Shown here: positions 1 through 5,692 of the stretch, piece after piece
How positions within the stretch are numbered: the stretch's first letter is position 1
Layout: each line of letters starts with the position of its first letter
NCBI GenBank assembly: GCA_946482625.1
Contig: CAMLSH010000273.1
Span: forward strand, 1-5,692
DNA length: 5,692 bases
Direction: 5' to 3'
Source of the DNA: an uncultured Opitutaceae bacterium
GTDB taxonomy: Bacteria > Verrucomicrobiota > Verrucomicrobiae > Opitutales > Opitutaceae
Translations under genes and position numbers: made by a program
The notes under the pieces: model-generated
What the model saw: only the letters and a program-made list of their open reading frames with translations
Databases searched by the model: none
Told to the model about the DNA's origin: nothing

Positions 1-875
1 TGATGTTGACCGGTTACGGCACGTTGCAAACGGCGCAGCAGTCGATGGTGCATGGAGCCAACCAGTATTTGAGGAAACCGCCGGATATCGCGGAGCTCAT
101 GGATGCGGTGCGCAAGCAGGCGCAGGCGGCGGGCGAACGGCGGCATCAGGCGCTGCTCAACCGCAACATGGAGTCGATGAACGCGGCGTTGAAGCGGGAG
201 ATCGTCGAGAAGGAGCCGCACATCTGGCAGGCGCGGGCGGCGGTGGAGTTGGTCCACGATCTCGCGAATCCGCTGACGGTAATGATCGGTTACGCGTCGT
301 TACTCGTGCAGGAAGCGAAGCGGGCGGCGCGGCGCGATCCGGAGCAGGCGGAGAAATTGCGGAGTTATGCGGAAGTGGTCAGCCGTGCATCGGAGTACTG
401 TCACCATCTCGCGGACAACTGGAAGCAGACGACGCGCAAGGCGACGGAGTTCACCGATGTCGATCTGGTGGCGCTCGTGCGCGAAGTGAAGGAAGTGATT
501 TTTTTCAACAACGCGCTGATCCAGTTTTCCGGGCTGGGTAAAGCGATGATCCGGGGCTCGCAGTTCGAGCTGACGCGGGTGTTTCAGAATCTGCTCAAGA
601 ACGCGCTCGAAGCGGCGGCCACGAAGGTCTCCGTGAGTTTCACCCAATTGGGTGAGCAGCTGGAGATTTGCGTGACCGACAACGGCGCGGGGATGGACAC
701 CGATACGGCCCGCAAGGCATTGAAAGGCGGGTTCACGACCAAGACGCATGGCACCGGGCTGGGGCTGGGGATCTGCAGGCATCTGCTTGGGGCGCATGGC
801 GCAACGTTGACTCTGGAAAGCGAATTGAAGCGCGGAACGACGATGCGGATTGTGTTTCCGCTGGCGCGGACGTGA
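1..875 (+). CDS. Receiver-histidine kinase hybrid, 5'-truncated by the window edge
   Basis: This is a cytosolic signalling protein that joins a response-regulator receiver to a histidine kinase; 290 residues are visible from the ATG at 3. That ATG is almost certainly internal. It sits in the receiver beta-4 motif MLTGYG (conserved Thr3), and the incomplete codon before it (xTG) fits a hydrophobic residue. The receiver ends with beta-5 LRKPPD, containing the conserved Lys25; its phospho-acceptor Asp lies left of the window. Residues 30-80 form a charged signalling helix. The HisKA H-box is VHDLANPL with His85, Asp86 and Asn89. The HATPase_c domain is complete: N-box NLLKNA (Asn196, Asn200), G1 DNGAG (226-230), F-box GGFTTK near 242, and G2 GTGLGLG (250-256). 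No membrane segment is seen in the visible part. All catalytic residues are present, so an active kinase is expected. The signal probably enters through the receiver, since no other sensor domain is visible. Ligand and partner are unknown. Confidence 0.93.
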   Translation, partial: MLTGYGTLQTAQQSMVHGANQYLRKPPDIAELMDAVRKQAQAAGERRHQALLNRNMESMNAALKREIVEKEPHIWQARAAVELVHDLANPLTVMIGYASLLVQEAKRAARRDPEQAEKLRSYAEVVSRASEYCHHLADNWKQTTRKATEFTDVDLVALVREVKEVIFFNNALIQFSGLGKAMIRGSQFELTRVFQNLLKNALEAAATKVSVSFTQLGEQLEICVTDNGAGMDTDTARKALKGGFTTKTHGTGLGLGICRHLLGAHGATLTLESELKRGTTMRIVFPLART

Positions 876-999
876 GCGCGTGTGCTTCGAAAGCGGACGG
901 GGAAAACTCGTGAGAGCAGGGCGGCTCGTTCGTTTGGGGCGCGGGAAAATCGGGGCAAAGGCGTTGACGGCGATGCGGTCATGAAGCGGTGATCTCGCG

Positions 1000-2997
1000 A
1001 TGACTTTTAGCACGGCACTCTGGGCGCTCATCGCGGCGTTGATCATCGGCATTTCCGCCGTGTGCATTAATCCGCGGCGACTGCTCAACCGGATGGTACT
1101 GAGCATCTGCATACATCTCGCGGGGTGGCTCTGTTGTATGCACTTCGCGTTTGTGGAGCCGCCAGGCAATGGCTGGCGGAGGTGGGCGGCGCTTATCGCG
1201 GCGGGGCTGGTGTGGCAGCTGTGGTTGTTGAAATCGACGGTGCTCAAGCCGGCGCAACCTCTGGCGGGAAGATTGGTGTCGTCGTGGCCGTGGCTGGTTT
1301 TTTGGGCGGTGCTCGCGACGATGACCTTCAGCGACCGCTTTGTCCTGTTCGCGCCGGGCGCGGGCCGGCCGGTGTATGGGGCGGCCTACTACACCTATGC
1401 GGGAGTGTTTCTCGCGGGCTGCGTGGCGTTGGTGGCGCAGACATTTTGGGCGATGCGGGGGTTGCAAGGCGGCCGACGGCTGGAGTTGCAGGTGTTGATG
1501 CTGGGGGGCGCGGTGACGGCGTTTTGCGGACTGGGGATGGTGTTGATCGATTCGTGGCTGCGGGAGCCCGGTTTGTTGCGACTCATGCCGCTCGCGGTGA
1601 TGGTTTGCAGCGGCGGCACGGTCTGGGCGGTGGTGACCTCGCGCGTGCTCGATGCGCAGCATATCCTGGCGCTCTGTCTGGAGCGTATCGGGCTGGTCGC
1701 GATCGTGGCGTTATTTGTATGGGGCATCGAGCAGCTGGCGGGGCAATTCGTGCCGACATCGGTCGCGTTCGTGCTCGCACTGGCCTTCGGGCTTTGGTTC
1801 GCGGCGGAGATTGCGCCGTGGATGCAGGAGCTGTTTCAGCGACAGGCGCGGGGTAATCGGGTGCGTCATGCGGCGTTCGAAGTGGCGCGCGAGGAACTCC
1901 GGCCCGAGGCGATGGAGGAATCGTTCGTCAAGTTGCTGAAAGAGTGGGCGGGTTGTGAGCGCGCGGTGATTTTGATGGGTTCGCACGGCCGGCTCACGGG
2001 CGACGGGCTGGAGTTCGCGGTGGATTCGCCGGAGATGAAGGCGCTCAGCGCGCTGCGTTGGGTGACGCCGGAGCGGCTCGCGCGGGAAAAACCCACGCCG
2101 GAGCGGGTGGCTTTGCTGGGTGTGCTGGAGAAACACGCGTTTGGCGTGATCGCGGCGAGCATCGGGCCGTCGCCTGCGTTGGTGGTCGGGTTGAGCGTGC
2201 CGCTTTCGCGGCGGCCGTACACGTATCCAGAGGTTGGAGTGCTGCTGCAACTGGCGGCGATCATCGAAAACTCCCTGTCGCGCGCGCACTATTTGATGAA
2301 GGCTCAGCATGCGGAGCAGCTGGCGACGGTGGGATTGTTGGGAGCGAGCATCGCGCATGAAATCCGCAACCCGCTGGTCTCGATCAAAACCTTTGTGCAG
2401 TTGCTGCCGAACCATTATCAGGAGCCCACGTTTCGGGATAAATTTTTCCGGCTGATCGGAGACGAAGTGGGCCGGATTGATCGGTTGACGGAGCAGTTGC
2501 TCGATTTGTCGGCGCCTAGGGTGTTCAGCTCAAAGGAAGTGGATGTGCATCCACTTTTGCGTTCATGCCTAGATTTGATGGCTGCAAAGGCGGACGACAA
2601 AGGCGTGAAGCTGCAAACAGAGTTTGAGGCGGACTCAGACCGGGTTTTTACTGATCCAAATGCTGTAAAGCAGGTTATGTTAAACCTTGGCTTTAATGCA
2701 ATCCAAGCGCTTGAGCGGCATCCTGGCGAACGTTGGCTACGACTGAAAACGAGAAAAGTTGCTGATAATGTGGAGATTGCAGTCGAGGATAGCGGCCCGG
2801 GACTGACGCCGGAAGTGTGGGCGCGGCTGTTCCAACCTTTCCAATCAACTAAATCGAGTGGCTTTGGCTTAGGGCTAGCAATTTGCAAAGACATCCTCTC
2901 TAGTTTGCAGGCAAGCATTACCGCCGACCTGCCCGAAACCGGGCGGGGGGCGACCTTTAGAATCGTCCTGCCATGTCCGCCGCCACCTTCATCCTAG
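1000..2997 (+). CDS. Membrane sensor histidine kinase (multi-TM, GAF-like, HisKA, HATPase_c)
   Basis: This 665-residue inner-membrane sensor kinase should autophosphorylate on His453 and pass phosphate to a response regulator. Residues 4-272 are mostly hydrophobic, with about eight or nine membrane helices near 4-23, 31-52, 61-78, 95-113, 130-150, 165-184, 192-213, 223-245 and 252-272. This resembles the multi-helix N-terminal sensor regions of other kinases. A linker helix (about 280-300) leads to a GAF-like domain (about 300-428). HisKA follows with H-box AHEIRNPL (His453, Asn457). HATPase_c is intact: N-box NLGFNA (Asn562, Asn566), G1 EDSGPG (Asp597), F-box FQPF (611-614) and G2 GFGLGLA (621-627). 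The ATG at 1000 is chosen because the first membrane helix starts at once and an in-frame stop lies at 982-984; the Shine-Dalgarno sequence is weak. The 3' end overlaps the next gene by 25 bases. Codon use changes sharply from about base 2521, in the ATPase domain. The H-box differs from what I recall of PrsK kinases, so I give no name. Confidence 0.95.
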   Translation: MTFSTALWALIAALIIGISAVCINPRRLLNRMVLSICIHLAGWLCCMHFAFVEPPGNGWRRWAALIAAGLVWQLWLLKSTVLKPAQPLAGRLVSSWPWLVFWAVLATMTFSDRFVLFAPGAGRPVYGAAYYTYAGVFLAGCVALVAQTFWAMRGLQGGRRLELQVLMLGGAVTAFCGLGMVLIDSWLREPGLLRLMPLAVMVCSGGTVWAVVTSRVLDAQHILALCLERIGLVAIVALFVWGIEQLAGQFVPTSVAFVLALAFGLWFAAEIAPWMQELFQRQARGNRVRHAAFEVAREELRPEAMEESFVKLLKEWAGCERAVILMGSHGRLTGDGLEFAVDSPEMKALSALRWVTPERLAREKPTPERVALLGVLEKHAFGVIAASIGPSPALVVGLSVPLSRRPYTYPEVGVLLQLAAIIENSLSRAHYLMKAQHAEQLATVGLLGASIAHEIRNPLVSIKTFVQLLPNHYQEPTFRDKFFRLIGDEVGRIDRLTEQLLDLSAPRVFSSKEVDVHPLLRSCLDLMAAKADDKGVKLQTEFEADSDRVFTDPNAVKQVMLNLGFNAIQALERHPGERWLRLKTRKVADNVEIAVEDSGPGLTPEVWARLFQPFQSTKSSGFGLGLAICKDILSSLQASITADLPETGRGATFRIVLPCPPPPSS

Positions 2998-4769
2998 CCA
3001 CGCACGATCCCGAATTACTCCGGGCGTGGTGGGTATTTGTCCCGGCGGGGGCGAGGGTGGTGACGTTGAGCGAACTTGTGCAGGGCGAGGCAATCCTGCC
3101 CGCGGGACTGCCGTCGGTGCTCGTGACAGAAGAGTCCGTGGTGGGGGAATTACCCCGGGCTTGTTTGCAGATGCCGATGGTTTTCGTGGGCGATCAGCAC
3201 GGTGAAATTTACGAACGGCTGGCGCAGACCACGCGTTCGACGCGGGTATGCCTGACCAAGGCCGACAGTCATACACGGCTGGGAGAACTTTTGCCGCTGC
3301 TGGAGCAGATCGCGACACATGGCGCCAGCGCCAATCTGCTCTGGGACAAAAGCGAACAGCCCCTCGCTCGCGCGCCTTTGACGCGGACTCGTGACCACCG
3401 CGCGGATACGCCGGATTTCTGGTGGGACTCGATGGGCGACGCCGTGGAGATGATCGGAAATCGCGAAGGTCTGCTGGCGGAATTTCGCCGCATGGCGAAA
3501 CGGTCGCTGCGTACCTCGCATGTGGTTTTCTTTTTGCGTGAGGACACCGGCTATCGCTCCGATCGCGGCGGACATTTTTGTGCCAATAACGACGCGGTGA
3601 TCCAGTACCTCGCCCGGCATCCGGTTGCGATCGATGGTATCAACTGGGTGGACAGCCCGAAGCCGGTGGTTGAGTTGTCGATACGCCAGCGCATGGCCCT
3701 TTGGTCGATCAGCCTGATCGTGCCGCTTCACGACAACGGTCGTCTGGCCGGGTGGATGGGTCTGGGCGTGCGGGACGATGGCCGGCCGTATGACGCGGCG
3801 GATTGTGCGCAGGCGACCAGTCTTGGGCGGCTGATGCGGCAGATGCTTGCGTGTTCGCCACGCACCGGCGGCGGCGGGGTTGCGAGCGAAGGCTGGCAGC
3901 TGGCCTCCAAATATCTGCCCGGTGTTTTGATTTTGGGTGCTGGAGAAGCTCCGTCTGACTCGACACCTCCGGCGGTGCGCAGCTTGATCGCTGAGGTGCG
4001 TCAGCTGCGTGTGACGCGCCGGATCGCGCCCGTCCTCGGGCAGCCAATTCGCGCGAGCGCGGGGATCGTCGCGGAGACGCAGGGCGTGTGGGTGAGCTGG
4101 GAGGACGCGAGTGTCGAGTTGCAAGAGCAGCATCGGCGGGCGCGGGCGGAACGTCTCACGTTGCTGCACGATCTCGCGCTCACCTTAAATCACGAGCTGG
4201 GCAACTCGCTCGTGTCGCTTGCGGCGTTGCGGCATAATCCGGGCGCGGAGACGAACTCGCCGGTGCTGCTAGCTGCGATCAAACGCGACATCGCCTCGTT
4301 GGAAGCGATCAACCGGCACTTGGCGTCACTGCCCACCTTTAGCGAAGTAGCGGCGGAGAGCGTCGATCTGCGCGCGTTGGTATGTTCGGTCGGTCGGAAA
4401 TGCGGCGTGATGGTTGAGACGGGATCACAGGAAGTGCCTCTGGACGTTGCGCCGAAGCTCATCGAGTTCGGACTGGAGTCGATCATCGACAGTATTGCCG
4501 AGAATCGGCCCGGACTCGGCAAACGGGATCTCGTGGTGTCGCTGCGCACGGCCGGTTCCGGGGAAGGGCTCTCGGCGGTCTTGTCGATCCGTGGCGCGGG
4601 TCTTGCGCTTGAAGGTATTTTGCCGGCGCCCGAGCCGGGCGCGACGCCGACGCAGGGGCGTATCGGAGTTTTCATTGCGAAAGAGATTATCCATCTGCAC
4701 GGCGGAACGATCCAGGCGGGAACGGGTACCAACGGTCCAGAGATTTCTATCACGATCCGCCAGTGGTGA
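2973..4769 (+). CDS. Degenerate signalling protein: pseudo-receiver, GAF-like region, pseudo-histidine kinase
   Basis: This 598-residue protein is probably cytosolic. Residues 4-115 fold like a receiver: beta-1 TFILATHDPELL, beta-3 PSVLVTEES, beta-4 PMVFVGDQ and beta-5 VCLTKADS with Lys96. The beta-3 strand lacks the phospho-acceptor Asp. Residues about 148-295 look like a GAF domain (FFLRED near 186, SLIVPLHDNG near 247). Residues about 300-380 are unassigned. A helix (380-400) leads to a HisKA-like H-box LNHELGNSL with His407, Glu408 and Asn411. The ATPase domain is decayed: Asp506 stands where the N-box Mg-binding Asn belongs, the G1 Asp is replaced (IRGAG, 539-543), the F-box is missing, and G2 keeps only part of its glycines (GRIGVFIAK, 562-570). 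ATP binding is therefore unlikely. The ATG at 2973 is needed to complete beta-1; it lies inside the upstream kinase gene, which suggests translational coupling. It could be a phosphotransferase (as ChpT and Spo0B evolved from kinases), a phosphatase, or a regulator of the upstream kinase. The reading frame is open and not a pseudogene. Confidence 0.92.
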   Translation: MSAATFILATHDPELLRAWWVFVPAGARVVTLSELVQGEAILPAGLPSVLVTEESVVGELPRACLQMPMVFVGDQHGEIYERLAQTTRSTRVCLTKADSHTRLGELLPLLEQIATHGASANLLWDKSEQPLARAPLTRTRDHRADTPDFWWDSMGDAVEMIGNREGLLAEFRRMAKRSLRTSHVVFFLREDTGYRSDRGGHFCANNDAVIQYLARHPVAIDGINWVDSPKPVVELSIRQRMALWSISLIVPLHDNGRLAGWMGLGVRDDGRPYDAADCAQATSLGRLMRQMLACSPRTGGGGVASEGWQLASKYLPGVLILGAGEAPSDSTPPAVRSLIAEVRQLRVTRRIAPVLGQPIRASAGIVAETQGVWVSWEDASVELQEQHRRARAERLTLLHDLALTLNHELGNSLVSLAALRHNPGAETNSPVLLAAIKRDIASLEAINRHLASLPTFSEVAAESVDLRALVCSVGRKCGVMVETGSQEVPLDVAPKLIEFGLESIIDSIAENRPGLGKRDLVVSLRTAGSGEGLSAVLSIRGAGLALEGILPAPEPGATPTQGRIGVFIAKEIIHLHGGTIQAGTGTNGPEISITIRQW

Positions 4770-4808
4770 AGCGCTGGATGATTGAGGATGCTGGTGCGAG
4801 CGACGGCG

Positions 4809-4824
4809 CCGGGTGATCACCTGG
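4809..4824. promoter_or_regulatory. Imperfect 16-base palindrome upstream of the SDR, possible operator
   Basis: CCGGGTGATCACCTGG is a palindrome with one mismatched pair, around a perfect 10-base core GGTGATCACC at 4812-4821. It lies between the pseudo-kinase stop (4769) and the SDR start (4865), 40 bases before the ATG. A two-fold symmetric site there could bind a dimeric regulator. No second copy or clear -35/-10 pair was seen, and it may be chance. Confidence 0.3.
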
Positions 4825-4864
4825 AACGTTGCGGAAATCGGATTTTTGCGTCGCGGTATTTCGT

Positions 4865-5569
4865 ATGAGCAACAGGACCGCATTGAAGATCGTCATCACG
4901 GGAGTCACGCGTGGGCTGGGACGCGCGCTGGCGGAAAAATTCATCGCCGATGGACACACGGTCATCGGGTGCGGGCGCAGCGCGAATGCGATTTTCGATC
5001 TGCGCTTCTCGCATCCGGCGCCTCAGGATTTTTCGGTGGTCGATGTGGCTGAGGCGGCGAAAGTGGATCTCTGGGCGGAGAAGGTTTTAGCCGTGCATGG
5101 CGCGCCGGACTTTCTGCTCAACAACGCCGGATTGATGAACGATCCCGCGCCGCTGTGGAAGGTGCCGGCGGAGAAATTCTCCCGCGTGATCGATGTGAAC
5201 ATCAAAGGCGTGGCAAACGTGGTGCGGGCGTTTGTGCCGGCGATGATCGAGGCGAAGCGCGGCGTGATCGTGAATTTCAGTTCGGGCTGGGGGCGGTCGG
5301 TTTCGCCGGAGGTGGCGCCGTATTGCGCGTCGAAGTGGGCGATCGAAGGGCTCACGCGCGCACTGGCGGAGGAGCTGCCGGAAGGACTGGCGGCGGTGCC
5401 GCTCAATCCAGGTGTGATCGACACGGACATGTTGCGCCAGGCGTGGGCGGACGGGGCGGCGAATTATCCGAAGGCGATCGAGTGGGCGGCGAAGGCGACG
5501 GCGTATATCTTGAAGTTGGGACCGAAGGACAACGGGCGTCCCTCGAGCGTGAGTGGATTCGAGGACTGA
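4865..5569 (+). CDS. Short-chain dehydrogenase/reductase (classical SDR, probably NADP(H)-dependent)
   Basis: This 234-residue cytosolic oxidoreductase has the usual length of a classical SDR with a Rossmann fold. The cofactor motif is TGVTRGLG at 12-19. Arg16 in that motif and Arg38 after beta-2 (GCGRS) are the basic residues typical of NADP(H) preference. Asp60 (VVDV) fits the adenine-contact position, and NNAG is at 86-89. The catalytic tetrad is complete: Asn112 (DVNIKG), Ser140 (NFSSGWG), Tyr153 and Lys157 (YCASK). NPGVIDTDM (181-189) is the usual PG motif after beta-6. The substrate cannot be told from sequence. The ATG at 4865 is preferred over the in-frame TTG at 4829: the TTG would add 12 residues (with Cys and Arg) that are not part of the fold, while the ATG starts eight residues before beta-1 as in relatives. 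No good Shine-Dalgarno sequence precedes either. It lies 95 bases after the pseudo-kinase on the same strand, so read-through is possible, but a link to the signalling genes is not shown. Confidence 0.93.
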   Translation: MSNRTALKIVITGVTRGLGRALAEKFIADGHTVIGCGRSANAIFDLRFSHPAPQDFSVVDVAEAAKVDLWAEKVLAVHGAPDFLLNNAGLMNDPAPLWKVPAEKFSRVIDVNIKGVANVVRAFVPAMIEAKRGVIVNFSSGWGRSVSPEVAPYCASKWAIEGLTRALAEELPEGLAAVPLNPGVIDTDMLRQAWADGAANYPKAIEWAAKATAYILKLGPKDNGRPSSVSGFED

Positions 5570-5619
5570 CTACGCGCTGCCGAAGTATTTCGCCCTTGCG
5601 GTGAACGGGTGAATTCGCG

Positions 5620-5652
5620 CGCGGCGGCTGAATCCGGTCAGCGACCGCCGCG
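5620..5652. terminator. GC-rich hairpin at the convergent gene junction, possible bidirectional terminator
   Basis: CGCGGCGG (5620-5627) pairs with CCGCCGCG (5645-5652), and CTGA (5628-5631) pairs with TCAG (5638-5641). This gives a 12-bp stem with a three-base bulge (5642-5644) and a six-base loop. It starts 50 bases after the SDR stop and includes the last codons of the minus-strand gene. There is no T-tract on either side, so intrinsic termination is uncertain. Confidence 0.35.
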
Positions 5653-5692
5653 GCCGAAGATGACGACGGGGATGGTGCCGAGGAGGATTTTG
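5638..5692 (-). CDS. C-terminal end of an unidentified minus-strand protein
   Basis: Read on the minus strand, the right edge gives 17 codons ending in TGA (complement of 5638-5640): KILLGTIPVVIFGRGGR. Almost every third base is G or C (only the AAA and GGT codons differ), which matches real coding DNA in this genome. The frame is open to the window edge. The tail has a hydrophobic run (ILLGTIPVVIF) followed by a Gly/Arg-rich basic end, as at the end of a membrane helix or a buried strand. I do not recognise the family. The gene converges on the SDR, with 68 bases between the two stops. The short length limits certainty. Confidence 0.6.
   Translation of the reverse strand, partial: KILLGTIPVVIFGRGGR

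Noticed and set aside
872..913. Tiny GTG-started frame of 13 codons overlapping the stop of the hybrid kinase
   Set aside because: Too short, with no ribosome binding site and no recognisable product; it is the tail of an out-of-frame shadow.
964..999. Possible sigma-70 promoter before the membrane kinase (TTGACG at 964-969)
   Set aside because: No acceptable -10 box is found at 16-18 bases spacing; the hexamer alone is not evidence in GC-rich DNA.
300..1247. Long minus-strand open frame (315 codons) opposite the hybrid kinase and the start of the membrane kinase
   Set aside because: Its product is rich in Arg, His, Pro and Gln with no recognisable domain, and it runs antisense to clear kinase motifs. 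Such frames are common opposite GC-rich genes.
1000..2997. Assignment of the membrane kinase as PrsK of the PEP-CTERM/exosortase system
   Set aside because: The multi-helix plus GAF-like layout is similar, but the H-box here is HEIRNPL; as I recall PrsK it has an HDLKN-type box, and no exosortase or PrsR gene is visible.
3150..4169. Long minus-strand open frame (339 codons) opposite the pseudo-kinase gene
   Set aside because: Low-complexity Arg/His/Pro-rich product with no domain; the plus strand carries coherent receiver, GAF-like and HisKA-like folds.
4829..4864. TTG start at 4829 for the SDR, adding 12 residues
   Set aside because: The extension is not part of the SDR fold, and the ATG at 4865 gives the usual short lead before beta-1.
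1..5692. CRISPR arrays, tRNA or rRNA genes, insertion sequences, phage genes
   Set aside because: No regularly spaced repeats, no RNA gene signatures and no transposase or integrase motifs were seen; nearly all of the window is explained by the listed genes.

Overview
The window carries three consecutive plus-strand genes for histidine-kinase-type signalling proteins, then a plus-strand short-chain dehydrogenase/reductase (SDR). At the right edge are the last 17 codons of a minus-strand gene. The DNA is GC-rich, strongly biased to G/C at third codon positions, and shows weak Shine-Dalgarno sequences. This fits a free-living, GC-rich bacterium rich in two-component systems. The general style resembles Opitutaceae-like Verrucomicrobiota, but no marker gene is present, so that placement is only a guess.

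Layout: (1) 1-875, the C-terminal part of a cytosolic receiver-histidine kinase hybrid whose start lies left of the window. (2) 876-999, a 124-base gap with no convincing promoter or terminator. (3) 1000-2997, a 665-residue membrane sensor kinase with eight or nine membrane helices, a GAF-like domain, HisKA and an intact HATPase_c. (4) 2973-4769, overlapping the previous gene by 25 bases: a 598-residue protein with a degenerate receiver, a GAF-like region and a kinase core that keeps the histidine but has lost key ATP-binding residues. (5) 4770-4864, a 95-base gap with a near-perfect 16-base palindrome. (6) 4865-5569, an SDR of 234 residues. (7) A short convergent junction with a GC-rich hairpin, then the end of a minus-strand gene at 5638-5692.

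Working together: the overlap suggests that the membrane kinase and the degenerate kinase are translated in a coupled way and form a pair. The degenerate kinase could be a phosphotransfer protein, a phosphatase or an allosteric partner. The upstream hybrid supplies a receiver domain that could accept phosphate from either. No DNA-binding output regulator is visible, so the output of the pathway lies outside the window or acts through protein contacts. The SDR may be a separate unit.

The most notable observations are the pseudo-receiver/pseudo-kinase architecture and a sharp local fall in G/C at third positions confined to the ATPase domain of the membrane kinase.
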